The position numbers and the translations under genes were made by a program. Shown here piece by piece: positions 8,626 through 16,832 of a stretch of 64,000 nt of DNA. The stretch spans positions 124,001 to 188,000 of the forward strand of contig NZ_CP154879.1 of assembly GCF_039614765.1 (NCBI RefSeq), given 5' to 3'. Source of the stretch: Castellaniella sp. MT123 (GTDB lineage: Bacteria; Pseudomonadota; Gammaproteobacteria; Burkholderiales; Burkholderiaceae_B). Position 1 is the stretch's first letter; every line of letters begins with the position of its first letter. The notes beneath the pieces were generated by a model. That model was given only the letters and a program-made list of their open reading frames with translations. It did not search any database and had not been told where the DNA came from.

Positions 8626-8640
8626 TCAGTGCATTATTAT
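8612..8640 (+). promoter_or_regulatory. Promoter of boxCBA
   Basis: TTGACT (8612-8617) and TATTAT (8635-8640), each 5 of 6 to consensus, are separated by exactly 17 bp. Predicted start is near 8647, giving a leader of about 55 nt before boxC. The -35 is part of the palindrome TTGACTCACGTCAA (8612-8625) and the -10 is inside the BoxR operator at 8630-8643. Confidence 0.7.
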
Positions 8641-8643
8641 GCA
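8630..8643. promoter_or_regulatory. BoxR operator overlapping the boxCBA -10
   Basis: TGCATTATTATGCA consists of two TGCA half-sites separated by 6 bp in a 14-bp imperfect palindrome. It covers the whole -10 hexamer (8635-8640), the arrangement expected for repression by BoxR and release by benzoyl-CoA. Confidence 0.65.
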
Positions 8644-8669
8644 TAAAAATTCAGGTCGCATTGAAGAAA

Positions 8670-8683
8670 TGCACAATAATTCA
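8670..8683. promoter_or_regulatory. Second BoxR-like site in the boxC leader
   Basis: TGCACAATAATTCA repeats the TGCA-N6-TxCA layout 26 bp downstream of the main operator, just after the predicted transcription start and before the boxC ribosome binding site. It could support cooperative repression or roadblocking. Confidence 0.45.
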
Positions 8684-8701
8684 TTTTCATGGAGAGATGA
8701 C

Positions 8702-10363
8702 ATGAGCCAAAATGTCCAGCGAATCGATTACCGCACCGACCCCAGCCAGTATCGGCACTGGTCGCTTTCTTTCGACGGCGCAGTCGCAACCCTGGCCATG
8801 GACGTGGCCGAGGATGGCGGCCTCAAGTCCGGCTATCGCCTCAAGCTGAATTCCTATGATCTGGGCGTGGACATCGAGCTCCACGATGCGTTGCAGCGCA
8901 TCCGCTTCGAGCACCCGGAGGTCCGCACCGTGGTGGTGACCAGCCTGAAGGACCGCATCTTCTGTTCGGGCGCCAACATTTTCATGCTGGGCCTTTCCAC
9001 CCACGCCTGGAAAGTCAATTTCTGCAAGTTCACCAACGAGACGCGCAATGGCATGGAGGATTCCAGCCGCCATAGCGGCTTGAAGTTCATTGCCGCCGTC
9101 AATGGCGCCTGCGCGGGCGGTGGTTACGAACTGGCGCTGTCCTGCGATCAGATCCTGTTGATCGATGACAATTCCTCGGCGGTGTCGTTGCCCGAAGTGC
9201 CGTTGCTCGGTGTGCTGCCCGGGACGGGCGGGCTGACACGCGTCACCGACAAGCGCAAGGTGCGCCACGATCGGGCGGATATTTTCTGCACGCTGACCGA
9301 AGGGGTGCGCGGACAGCGTGCCAAGAGCTGGCGCCTGGTGGACGATCTGATCAAGCCCGCCCATTTCCAGCAGGAAGTGATGGCCCGGGCGGCGGAGCTG
9401 GCCTTGCAGAGCGATCGTCCCGCGGATGCGCAGGGTGTGGCACTGACCCGGATTGAACGGGAAGACGGGGTGGATCGTCTGGTCTATCGCCACGTCGAAG
9501 TCACGATCGACCGCGAGAACCGTGTGGCCAACTGGTTGTTGCGCGGGCCGGATGGCGATGTGGCCATGGACCCAGCGGCGATCGTCGCGCAGGGTGCGGC
9601 CTGGTGGCCTCTGCAGTTTGCCCGCGAACTCGATGATGCCATCCTGCAGATGCGCACCAACGAGCCGGAGATCGGCACCTGGGTGTTGCGCAGCCAGGGG
9701 GATGCCAATCGCATGCTGGAAGTCGACGGCGTACTCGCGCGGCTGGGGGACAGCCACTGGTTCGTGCGCGAAACCGTCGGCATGTTGCGCCGCACGCTGG
9801 CGCGCCTGGAAGTCACGTCCCGCTCGCTGTTTGCCCTGGTGGAGCCAGGTTCGTGCTTCGTCGGTACGCTCCTCGAAATCGCGCTGGCCTGCGACCGTAG
9901 CTACATGCTGGATGAAACCTCCGTCGAGCGGCCCGCGGTGGTTGCCCTGAGCGCCATGAACTTCGGCAGCTATCCCCGGGTCGATGGCCAGTCGCGCCTG
10001 CGTGCACGGTTTCACAGCGAGGAAGCGGCTCTCGAGCCTTTGCGCGCACGCGCCGAGACGCTGTTGTCCGCGCGTGAGGCCGAGGACCTCGGACTGGTGA
10101 CCTTCACGCTCGACGAACTGGACTGGGACGAGGAGATCCGGCTGCTGCTCGAAGAGCGCGCCGCGCTTTCCCCGGATGCGCTGACGGGGCTGGAGGCCAA
10201 TCTCCGGTTTGGTGGTCAGGAGACCATGGAAACGCGTGTGTTCGGCCGGCTCACCGCCTGGCAGAACTGGATTTTCTATCGCCCCAATGCGGCGGGCGAG
10301 AAGGGCGCACTGAAGGTGTATGGCAAGGGCGAAAAAGCCAACTTTGACTGGGTCCGCGTCTGA
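8702..10363 (+). CDS. boxC: Benzoyl-CoA-dihydrodiol lyase / 2,3-epoxybenzoyl-CoA ring hydrolase
   Basis: Hydrolyses 2,3-epoxybenzoyl-CoA, opening the ring to 3,4-dehydroadipyl-CoA semialdehyde and formate. The protein has 553 residues and two crotonase-like halves. The first half shows CSGANIFMLG and FIAAVNGACAGGGYELALSCD (about residues 100-150), then LPEVPLLGVLPGTGG. The start is the ATG at 8702, preceded by GGAGA at 8691-8695; an open frame continues 30 codons upstream but would place the start on the promoter itself. boxC is first in the order C-B-A, and BoxR sites lie over its promoter. Confidence 0.95.
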   Translation: MSQNVQRIDYRTDPSQYRHWSLSFDGAVATLAMDVAEDGGLKSGYRLKLNSYDLGVDIELHDALQRIRFEHPEVRTVVVTSLKDRIFCSGANIFMLGLSTHAWKVNFCKFTNETRNGMEDSSRHSGLKFIAAVNGACAGGGYELALSCDQILLIDDNSSAVSLPEVPLLGVLPGTGGLTRVTDKRKVRHDRADIFCTLTEGVRGQRAKSWRLVDDLIKPAHFQQEVMARAAELALQSDRPADAQGVALTRIEREDGVDRLVYRHVEVTIDRENRVANWLLRGPDGDVAMDPAAIVAQGAAWWPLQFARELDDAILQMRTNEPEIGTWVLRSQGDANRMLEVDGVLARLGDSHWFVRETVGMLRRTLARLEVTSRSLFALVEPGSCFVGTLLEIALACDRSYMLDETSVERPAVVALSAMNFGSYPRVDGQSRLRARFHSEEAALEPLRARAETLLSAREAEDLGLVTFTLDELDWDEEIRLLLEERAALSPDALTGLEANLRFGGQETMETRVFGRLTAWQNWIFYRPNAAGEKGALKVYGKGEKANFDWVRV

Positions 10364-10405
10364 TTTGATGCGAACAGGTCAGCAATTCCACTAGGAGACA
10401 GCACC

Positions 10406-11833
10406 ATGACTGGTATCGATTATTCCCAGAAGATCCCCAACAACGTGAACCTGTCCGAGGACCGCGCCTTGCAGCGCGCCCTGGAGCACTGGCAGCCCAA
10501 TTACCTGAACTGGTGGCAGAGCATGGGGCCGGACGGTTCGCATGGCTTCGATGTCTACCTGCGCACGGCAACCAGCGTCAATCCCGATGGCTGGGCCCAT
10601 TTCGACCACGTGAAGATGCCGGATTATCGCTGGGGTATCTTCCTGACGCCGCAGGACGGTCAGCGCAAGATGCATTTTGGCGAGAACAAGGGCAAGGACG
10701 TCTGGCAGGACGCCCCCGGCGAGTACCGCGCGAATCTGCGGCGCATCATCGTCACCCAGGGCGACACGGAACCCGCCTCGGTCGAGCAGCAGCGCCACCT
10801 TGGGCTGACGGCGCCGTCTCTGTACGATCTGCGCAACCTGTTCCAGGTCAATGTCGAGGAAGGCCGCCATTTGTGGGCCATGGCCTATCTGCTGCACCGC
10901 TATTTCGGCCGCGATGGCCGCGAGGAAGCCGATGCGCTGCTGCAGCGCAATTCGGGCAGCGAGGACAGCCCGCGCATCCTGGGCGCATTCAACGAGAAGA
11001 CCCCGGACTGGCTGGCCTTCTACATGTTCACGTATTTCACCGACCGCGACGGCAAATTCCAGCTCAGCGCGCTCACCGAGTCCTGCTTCGATCCCCTGGC
11101 GCGCACGACCCGCTTCATGCTGACCGAGGAAGCGCATCACATGTTCGTCGGCGAGTCGGGGGTATCCCGCGTCGTGCAGCGAACCGCCGAAATGATGAAC
11201 GAACTCAAGACGGACGATCCCGCCGTGTTGCGTAAAGCGGGCGTGATCGATCTGCCGACCATCCAGCGTTACCTGAACTTCCACTTCAGCGTCACGATCG
11301 ACCTGTTCGGCGCCGACGAGTCTTCGAACGCGGCCACGTATTACAGCGCGGGGCTGAAGGGCCGCTATGAAGAAAGCAAGCGTACGGACGATCATCAGCT
11401 GAAAAATGACACCTATCGCGTCCTCAAAGTCATCGACGGCCAGTTGCGCGAGGTCGAGGTGCCGATGCTCAATGCCCTCAATGAAGTGCTGCGCGACGAC
11501 TTCATCAAGGATTCGGTGGGCGGTGTGAGCCGCTGGAACCGGGTGCTGGAAAAGCACGGCATCGATTTTCGCCTGATCACGCCGCACAAGGCTTTCAATC
11601 GCAAGATCGGCTCGCTGTCCGAGATCCGGGTGTCGCCGGATGGACATCTGCTGACCGAGGAACAATGGCGCGTGCATCAGGACGAGTGGCTGCCGACCGC
11701 GGAAGACCGTGCCTTCGTGGCGTCGTTGATGGGGCGTGTGGCCGAGCCCGGCAAATTCGCCAACTGGATCGCGCCGCCGGTCATCGGCATCAACCGCCAG
11801 CCGGTGGATTTCGAGTACGTTCGTTTCAACTGA
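10406..11833 (+). CDS. boxB: Benzoyl-CoA 2,3-epoxidase, oxygenase component (BoxB)
   Basis: Di-iron oxygenase that epoxidises benzoyl-CoA at C2-C3 with O2 and electrons from BoxA. The 475-residue length is typical. The ferritin-like iron-ligand motifs are visible as VNVEEGRHLWAMAYLL and, later, MLTEEAHHMFVGE (E-x2-H type). The start has a good ribosome binding site (AGGAGA at 10393-10398). The gene is 42 bp after boxC and 55 bp before boxA. Confidence 0.96.
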   Translation: MTGIDYSQKIPNNVNLSEDRALQRALEHWQPNYLNWWQSMGPDGSHGFDVYLRTATSVNPDGWAHFDHVKMPDYRWGIFLTPQDGQRKMHFGENKGKDVWQDAPGEYRANLRRIIVTQGDTEPASVEQQRHLGLTAPSLYDLRNLFQVNVEEGRHLWAMAYLLHRYFGRDGREEADALLQRNSGSEDSPRILGAFNEKTPDWLAFYMFTYFTDRDGKFQLSALTESCFDPLARTTRFMLTEEAHHMFVGESGVSRVVQRTAEMMNELKTDDPAVLRKAGVIDLPTIQRYLNFHFSVTIDLFGADESSNAATYYSAGLKGRYEESKRTDDHQLKNDTYRVLKVIDGQLREVEVPMLNALNEVLRDDFIKDSVGGVSRWNRVLEKHGIDFRLITPHKAFNRKIGSLSEIRVSPDGHLLTEEQWRVHQDEWLPTAEDRAFVASLMGRVAEPGKFANWIAPPVIGINRQPVDFEYVRFN

Positions 11834-11888
11834 GCGCCGGGCCGTGCGCCGGTACGGCGCGCGGCCATGGCCGGCATGGAGAGCCGTG

Positions 11889-13193
11889 ATGTCAGAGAGC
11901 ACGCAAATCGAGGTCATGAAGCAGCACCTCATCGATCCGGAGATCTGCATCCGGTGCAATTCCTGCGAAGAAGCCTGCCCCATCGATGCCATCACGCATG
12001 ACGCCAACAACTATGTCGTCAAGCCCGATGTCTGCATGGCCTGTCAGGCCTGTCTCCCGGTTTGCCCGACCGGGGCGATCGACAACTGGATCCGTGTGCT
12101 GGCCCAGGAACCCTATCCGATCGACGAACAGTTCGAATGGATGTCTCTGCCGGTGGAAAAAACCTTGCCCGAGAATGCCGTGGAAATCCCGACGGGTGGG
12201 CGTCGGGAGGGGGAACAAGAGGCCTTGGCGGCCGCCAGTACGCCGGATGGCGGCGTGGTCGGCGAGCTGAAGCCGGGAGATGAGCTGATCGAGGGTCAGC
12301 CGGCAACCACCGCGGGTTCCAGCGTTCCACCCTGGAGCGCCGCGCATCCCTACGTCAATCTGTACACGCACAAGAACGTCGCCGAGGCGACCGTGGCGGG
12401 CAACTATCGCATCAGCGCCGACAATGCCGAAAGCGATATCCATCACATCGTCCTGGATTTCGAGTCGCTGCCGTTTCCCGTGCTGGAAGGGCAGTCCATC
12501 GCTGTTTTCCCGCCGGGGCTGGATGCCCGCGGCCGTCCCTACTACGCACGGCAGTATTCGATCGCCAGCCCCAGGGATGGAGAGCGCCCCGGTTACAACA
12601 ATCTGTCGCTGACGGTCAAGCGCGTGACCAGCGACTATGACGGCAATCCAGTGGCGGGGGTGTGCTCCAGTTATCTGTGCGATCTGCGCCGGGGCGACAA
12701 GGTCCGGGTCATCGGGCCGCTGGGCGCCACATTCCTGATGCCCAATCTGGATCGGGCCAATCTGCTGATGATCTGCACCGGAACGGGGGCGGCTCCCATG
12801 CGCGCCATGACGGAGCGCTGCCGCCGCCTGACCAAGCGCAGCGAGTTTCAGGGCCGGCTCATGCTGTTCTTCGGTGCGCGCACCCAGCACGAGCTACCGT
12901 ACTTCGGGCCGCTCATGGGGCTGCCCAAGGGGTTCATCGACATCAATCTGGCCCTCTCGCGTGAGCCGGATCACCCCAAGCGCCATGTCCAGGACCTGAT
13001 CGTCGAGCGGGCATCCGATGTGCTGACCCTGCTGCAGGACCCGAATACCCATATCTACGTGTGCGGCCTCAAGGGCATGGAGCACGGCACGCTCGCGGCG
13101 ATGAAGAATATCGTCGAGGCCAGCGGCCAGAGCTGGCAGGAGCTGAGTGCAGGCTTAAGGGAACAGGGGCGCATGCATTTCGAGACTTATTGA
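11889..13193 (+). CDS. boxA: Benzoyl-CoA 2,3-epoxidase, reductase component (BoxA)
   Basis: Transfers electrons from NADPH to BoxB through FAD and two [4Fe-4S] clusters. The N-terminal ferredoxin module has CIRCNSCEEACP and CMACQACLPVCP within the first 65 residues. A linker follows, then a ferredoxin-NADP reductase module with the flavin-binding YYARQYSIASP and the NADP-binding MICTGTGAAPMRAM. From the ATG at 11889 the protein has 434 residues; further upstream the frame overlaps the boxB end and is unlikely to be translated. The gene converges on boxR with only 6 bp between stops. Confidence 0.95.
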   Translation: MSESTQIEVMKQHLIDPEICIRCNSCEEACPIDAITHDANNYVVKPDVCMACQACLPVCPTGAIDNWIRVLAQEPYPIDEQFEWMSLPVEKTLPENAVEIPTGGRREGEQEALAAASTPDGGVVGELKPGDELIEGQPATTAGSSVPPWSAAHPYVNLYTHKNVAEATVAGNYRISADNAESDIHHIVLDFESLPFPVLEGQSIAVFPPGLDARGRPYYARQYSIASPRDGERPGYNNLSLTVKRVTSDYDGNPVAGVCSSYLCDLRRGDKVRVIGPLGATFLMPNLDRANLLMICTGTGAAPMRAMTERCRRLTKRSEFQGRLMLFFGARTQHELPYFGPLMGLPKGFIDINLALSREPDHPKRHVQDLIVERASDVLTLLQDPNTHIYVCGLKGMEHGTLAAMKNIVEASGQSWQELSAGLREQGRMHFETY

Positions 13194-13199
13194 AGGGCG

Positions 13200-14135
13200 T
13201 TATTCCACGCTGGCTGGAACTCTGGGATTGACGACCGCGCGGACGGTGCGGCGCAGGATCTGGAAGGTCTGGTCCAGCGGCTGTCCGCTGGTATTGACGT
13301 GGAATTCCGCTTTGGAATAGAACGCTTGCCGGCCCGCGAGAATATCCTTGAGGTCCTGCATGGCTTCCGGGTTGGCGGACATCGGTCTGAGATCGCCTTG
13401 GGCGATGACCCGTTTCATGTGGTCTTCCGGACTGGCCTGGAGCCAGACGGTCGTGCAGTAGGACAGCAGCAGGTTGAAGGTCGAGGGCTCGGAAACCAGT
13501 CCGCCCGGCGTGGCGAACACGCCTTCGGAGTAGATCTGGAGGGTTTCCTCCAGCGCTCTGCGCTCGTAGCGGCGATAGGCGTTCATGCCATAGAGGGACT
13601 GGATCTCGGCGACCGAACAGCCGGCGAATTTTTCGATCTCCCGGCTCAGTTCGATGAAGGGAAATCCCAGGTCGTTGGCCAGCAGTCTGCCCAGCGTCGA
13701 TTTGCCGGCGCCACGCAGCCCGATCAGGGCGATGCGGGAGCTGCGTTGCGGGCTCTGCCCGCCGGTGCCCAGCATCTCACCGATGGCCAGACGGACCTTG
13801 CGCAAGGTGGCCTCGTCCTTGGTTTCCAGCAGTTCGCGGATGAGCAGCCATTCCGGTGACGATGTGGTGACGTCGCCGATGAGCTCGGCGAGCGTGCATT
13901 GCAGCGCCTGCGTGACCTGCAGCAGCACCAGAATGGACGCATTGCCGACGCCGCTTTCGAGGTTGGCCAGATGACGCTCGGACACGCCGGACGCGAGCGC
14001 GGTGGCCTTACGTGTCAGGCCACGCCTCGCACGCAGCGCACGGACGTGTTCGCCCAGGGTGATCAGGAAGGGATTGCGCCCGGTGTCCAGGTCCGATCGG
14101 TCGCGCACCACCAGTGGTTCGGTCTCATCAATCAT
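13200..14135 (-). CDS. boxR: Benzoyl-CoA-responsive transcriptional regulator BoxR
   Basis: XRE-family repressor of the box genes, 311 residues. An N-terminal helix-turn-helix (about 25-88, with SGVSERHLANLESGVGN) is joined by a linker to a shikimate-kinase-like domain from about 133, with Walker A GLRGAGKST at 139-147. In characterised BoxR/BzdR proteins the kinase-like domain binds benzoyl-CoA and releases DNA. TGCA-type target sites are seen at the boxC promoter and around its own promoter, so autoregulation is likely. It faces boxA convergently. Confidence 0.94.
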   Translation of the reverse strand: MIDETEPLVVRDRSDLDTGRNPFLITLGEHVRALRARRGLTRKATALASGVSERHLANLESGVGNASILVLLQVTQALQCTLAELIGDVTTSSPEWLLIRELLETKDEATLRKVRLAIGEMLGTGGQSPQRSSRIALIGLRGAGKSTLGRLLANDLGFPFIELSREIEKFAGCSVAEIQSLYGMNAYRRYERRALEETLQIYSEGVFATPGGLVSEPSTFNLLLSYCTTVWLQASPEDHMKRVIAQGDLRPMSANPEAMQDLKDILAGRQAFYSKAEFHVNTSGQPLDQTFQILRRTVRAVVNPRVPASVE

Positions 14136-14146
14136 CGTATTGACAT

Positions 14147-14179
14147 TTTAATGCATGATAAGAATTTTAGTGCATTAAA
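14147..14179. promoter_or_regulatory. BoxR operator at the boxR promoter
   Basis: A perfect 9-bp inverted repeat, TTTAATGCA (14147-14155) and TGCATTAAA (14171-14179), is separated by 15 bp. Each arm carries the TGCA core of BoxR sites. The putative boxR -10 lies between the arms. Confidence 0.6.
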
Positions 14180-14192
14180 TCAGAGCTGGCTA
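14164..14192 (-). promoter_or_regulatory. Putative boxR promoter
   Basis: On the minus strand TAGCCA (14187-14192, 4 of 6) and TAAAAT (14164-14169, 5 of 6) are 17 bp apart. The predicted start near 14157 is about 22 bp upstream of the boxR ATG. Confidence 0.45.
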
Positions 14193-14281
14193 TCCAATAA
14201 CGGTCATATCGGGCAAGTGAGTGAGAACCAGTTAAACTGACCGATTGTGTTCTGTATCTAGGATTTTCCTGGATAACCGCT

Positions 14282-14731
14282 ATGAAATTCAAGGAATTCG
14301 AACCGGGCATGGTCATTCACCATGGGCCCGTGACTGTGACCGAAGCGGAAATGCTGGCCTTTGCCCGCAGTTATGATCCGCAATGGTTCCACGTCGATGA
14401 GAAGCGCGCCCGCGACAGCCGCTGGGGCGGTCTGATCGCCAGCGGCTGGATGACCTGCGGCCTGGCCATGCGCATGGCGTTCGAATCCGCGCTGCACGAT
14501 TCCGAGTCCTTCGGTTCACCCGGCCTGGAACGGCTGCGCTGGATCCTGCCGGTGCGCCCGGGCGACCAGCTGCGGCTGGAGGCGACGGTGGATTCCAGGC
14601 GGATATCCTCCAGCCGAGAGGATCTGGGCATCATGCGCTGGACCTGGCGCCTGTTCAACCAGGCCGACGAACAGGTGCTGGAAGTCGAAGTCACCAGCCT
14701 GTTTGAACTGGAACTGCCCGACCGCGCGTGA
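14282..14731 (+). CDS. MaoC-like hotdog dehydratase family protein
   Basis: Predicted single-domain MaoC dehydratase, 149 residues, acting on an acyl-CoA thioester. The hydratase motif region is ARSYDPQWFHVDEKRARDSRWGG (about 28-50), with the aspartate and histidine expected at the active site, followed by IASGWMTCGLAMRM. It is divergent from boxR and separated from it by 146 bp. It might serve the lower box pathway, but no operon link exists and such genes are also found alone. Confidence 0.85.
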   Translation: MKFKEFEPGMVIHHGPVTVTEAEMLAFARSYDPQWFHVDEKRARDSRWGGLIASGWMTCGLAMRMAFESALHDSESFGSPGLERLRWILPVRPGDQLRLEATVDSRRISSSREDLGIMRWTWRLFNQADEQVLEVEVTSLFELELPDRA

Positions 14732-14736
14732 TCGCC

Positions 14737-14759
14737 GGGGCGGGCCTGCCCGCCCATTT
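14737..14759 (+). terminator. Weak terminator-like hairpin after the MaoC gene
   Basis: GGGCGGGC and GCCCGCCC form a GC-only stem separated by 2 bp, followed by ATTTC on the plus strand. It lies between the convergent MaoC and purU genes. The T-run is poor, so function is uncertain. Confidence 0.4.
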
Positions 14760-14773
14760 CCGCAGGGCAGCCG

Positions 14774-15622
14774 TCACCGGAACACCACTGTGCGCTTGCC
14801 GTTGAGCAGGATCCGGTGTTCCACATGCCAGCGCACGGCGCGCGACAGCACCACGGATTCGATGTCGCTGCCGATGCGCGTCAGTTCCTGCGGGCCCATG
14901 GCGTGGTCCACGCGCTCTATGTCCTGTTCGATGATGGGGCCTTCGTCCAGGTCCCGGGTCACGTAGTGGGCGGTCGCGCCGATGATCTTCACCCCGCGCG
15001 CATGGGCCTGGTAATAGGGCCGGGCACCCTTGAAACTGGGCAGGAAACTGTGGTGGATGTTGATGGCCCGGCCTTCCAGCGCGCCACAAAGATCCGATGA
15101 CAGGATTTGCATGTAGCGCGCCAGCACGACCAGGTCGACCCGCTCGCGTTCAACCAGATCCAGGATCCGCCGTTCCTGTCCGGCGCGGTTGTCCACCGAG
15201 ACGGGCAGGTGGTGGAAGGGCAGGCCGTGCGCCTGGGCCAGGGGCTGGAAATCGGGATGGTTGGAGACCACGCCGGCCACTTCCGCCGGCATCTGCCCGC
15301 TTTGTACCCGGAACAGCAGATCGTTCAGGCAGTGCCCCTGGCGGCTGACCAGGATCAGCAGCCGCGCCTTGCGACGCGCGTCGTGAATCTGGAATTGCAT
15401 GCCAAAGCGTTCCGCTACGCTGGCGAAATCGTCCTGCAGCGCGTCGATCGTTTCCTCGGCGGGCAGCGCGAAGTGCACGCGCAGAAAGAATTGCTGGCTG
15501 TCGGGGTCACCGAACTGCTGGGCGTGAATGATGTTGCCGTGGTGATTCAGCAGCCAGCCGGTGACGGTGTGGACGATGCCCATCCGGTCCGGGCAGGAAA
15601 GTGTCAGGATGTAGTCGTGCAT
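14774..15622 (-). CDS. purU: Formyltetrahydrofolate deformylase
   Basis: Hydrolyses 10-formyl-THF to THF and formate, balancing one-carbon pools. The protein has 282 residues from the ATG at 15620-15622. An N-terminal ACT domain (LTLSCPDRMGIVHTVTGWLL) is followed by a formyltransferase fold. The active site is seen in INIHHSFLPSF and in ATAHYVTRDLDEGPII. It is the last gene of the leftward set chaC-pdxH-flavin reductase-purU, 29 bp after its neighbour. A longer open frame upstream reads into that neighbour and was not used. Confidence 0.95.
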   Translation of the reverse strand: MHDYILTLSCPDRMGIVHTVTGWLLNHHGNIIHAQQFGDPDSQQFFLRVHFALPAEETIDALQDDFASVAERFGMQFQIHDARRKARLLILVSRQGHCLNDLLFRVQSGQMPAEVAGVVSNHPDFQPLAQAHGLPFHHLPVSVDNRAGQERRILDLVERERVDLVVLARYMQILSSDLCGALEGRAINIHHSFLPSFKGARPYYQAHARGVKIIGATAHYVTRDLDEGPIIEQDIERVDHAMGPQELTRIGSDIESVVLSRAVRWHVEHRILLNGKRTVVFR

Positions 15623-15651
15623 GAAAAATCCGGGGGATGCGGGGGTCTGGG

Positions 15652-16191
15652 TCAGTTGCGTGACAGCGGTTCGCTGGCCGGGGTCAGTTCGAAGTCCCCC
15701 GCGTGGTAGATCAGGGGCGACAGCAGCTGGCGGTGGCAATGCTCGACCTGGCCGACGAAAATCGTGTGATCGCCGGCGCGATGGCGTTGTGTGTTGTGGC
15801 ATTCGAACCAGGCTGCGCAGCGCGTGTCCCCCAGCATCAGGGTGCCGTTGGGGGCTCGATCCAGCGGCAAGTCGGTGAAACGGTCGGCCTGGGGGCCTTT
15901 GGCGAAGCGCCGCGCCAGGTCGATCTGGCTGGCCGACAGAACGTGGATGACGTAGCGATCCAACGACAGGAATGCCGCCAGGGACGAGGCGGTGTGTGTC
16001 AGCGCCCACAAGACCATGGGGGGGTCCAGGGACACCGAACTGAAGGAACTGATTGTCAGCCCCAGCGGGACGCCGGTGTCCGGATGTTCGGCCGTCACGA
16101 TCGTGACCCCGGTGGGAAACCGGCCCAGCGCCGACCGGAAATACAGGGACGGGAAGTCGGCGGGAGTCGGGGAAGCTGTCATCGCGCTCAT
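15652..16191 (-). CDS. Flavin reductase domain protein (FMN-binding split barrel)
   Basis: Predicted NAD(P)H:flavin oxidoreductase or small reductase component of a two-component monooxygenase, 179 residues. The family hallmark is the N-terminal RSALGRFPTGVTIVTA with LGLTISSFSSVSLDPPMVL, and the C-terminal H-x-F-type FVGQVEHCH stretch. Its ATG overlaps the pdxH stop (TGATG on the minus strand), so translation is coupled. A second in-frame ATG lies 9 bp downstream. No partner monooxygenase is visible nearby, so the role is open. Confidence 0.88.
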   Translation of the reverse strand: MSAMTASPTPADFPSLYFRSALGRFPTGVTIVTAEHPDTGVPLGLTISSFSSVSLDPPMVLWALTHTASSLAAFLSLDRYVIHVLSASQIDLARRFAKGPQADRFTDLPLDRAPNGTLMLGDTRCAAWFECHNTQRHRAGDHTIFVGQVEHCHRQLLSPLIYHAGDFELTPASEPLSRN

Positions 16192-16823
16192 CAGGGGGCC
16201 AGGCGCGCCAGGTTCCAGGCCCCTGCGGCGCTCAGGGTGTAGACCAGGCGATCGTGTAGCCGCGACGGCCGGCCCTGCCAGAATTCGATCTGTTCGGCCC
16301 GCAGGCGATAACCGCCCCAGTGCGACGGGCGGGCGGGGTGCTCGCCCAGTTCCTGCGTCAGGTTCAGGACCCGGGCTGCCAGCGTCTCGTGGCTGATCGG
16401 CTGGCTCTGGGGCGAGGCCCAGGCGCCAATGCGCGACCCCAGCGGCCGGCTGGCGTAGTAGACATCGGATTCCGCCGCGTCCACCTGAGTGACCGCGCCC
16501 TCGATGCGTACCTGGCGTTCCAGTTCCGGCCAGAAGAACAGCAGGCTGGCCTGGGGATTGGCGGCCAGGTCATGACCTTTGCGCGACTGATAGTTGGTGT
16601 AGAACACGAAACCCTGGACGTCGAAACCTTTGAGCAGCACGATCCGGGCCGAGGGCCGGCCGGCCGCGTCGGCGGTGGCGAGCGTCATCGCTGTCGGTTC
16701 GCGGACTTCGCTATGCAGGGCCTGCTGGAACCACTGCTCGAACTGCGTATACGGATCGGCAGCCGCGGCGGATTCGAGCAGTTCGTATTTCTGGTAAGTC
16801 TGGCGGATATCGGCGATGGACAT
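16191..16823 (-). CDS. pdxH: Pyridoxamine 5'-phosphate oxidase
   Basis: FMN enzyme that oxidises pyridoxine or pyridoxamine 5'-phosphate to pyridoxal 5'-phosphate. The 210-residue length is standard. Recognisable stretches are [51 protein letters not shown], and the C-terminal [24 protein letters not shown]. It lies 9 bp after chaC and overlaps the flavin reductase gene. Confidence 0.97.
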   Translation of the reverse strand: MSIADIRQTYQKYELLESAAAADPYTQFEQWFQQALHSEVREPTAMTLATADAAGRPSARIVLLKGFDVQGFVFYTNYQSRKGHDLAANPQASLLFFWPELERQVRIEGAVTQVDAAESDVYYASRPLGSRIGAWASPQSQPISHETLAARVLNLTQELGEHPARPSHWGGYRLRAEQIEFWQGRPSRLHDRLVYTLSAAGAWNLARLAP

Positions 16824-16832
16824 GATGCCTGT

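Larger units (their letters stand above)
8375..8701. other. Divergent box intergenic region, 327 bp
   Basis: No gene lies in this stretch. It is distinctly AT-richer than the flanking genes and contains two divergent sigma70-type promoters, three TGCA-type BoxR sites and a short hairpin at 8546-8560 (CCTCC, TTTCA, GGAGG) whose right arm is a perfect but unused Shine-Dalgarno sequence. The separate elements are listed individually. Confidence 0.85.

Noticed and set aside
8599-8646. 15-codon mini-ORF, and a 5-codon one at 8578, as boxC leader peptides
   Set aside because: The longer one spans the predicted -35 and -10, so it would not be transcribed; neither has convincing ribosome-binding spacing.
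8612-8701. Upstream 30-codon extension of boxC
   Set aside because: It would begin inside the promoter; the ATG at 8702 has a good ribosome binding site and matches the family N-terminus.
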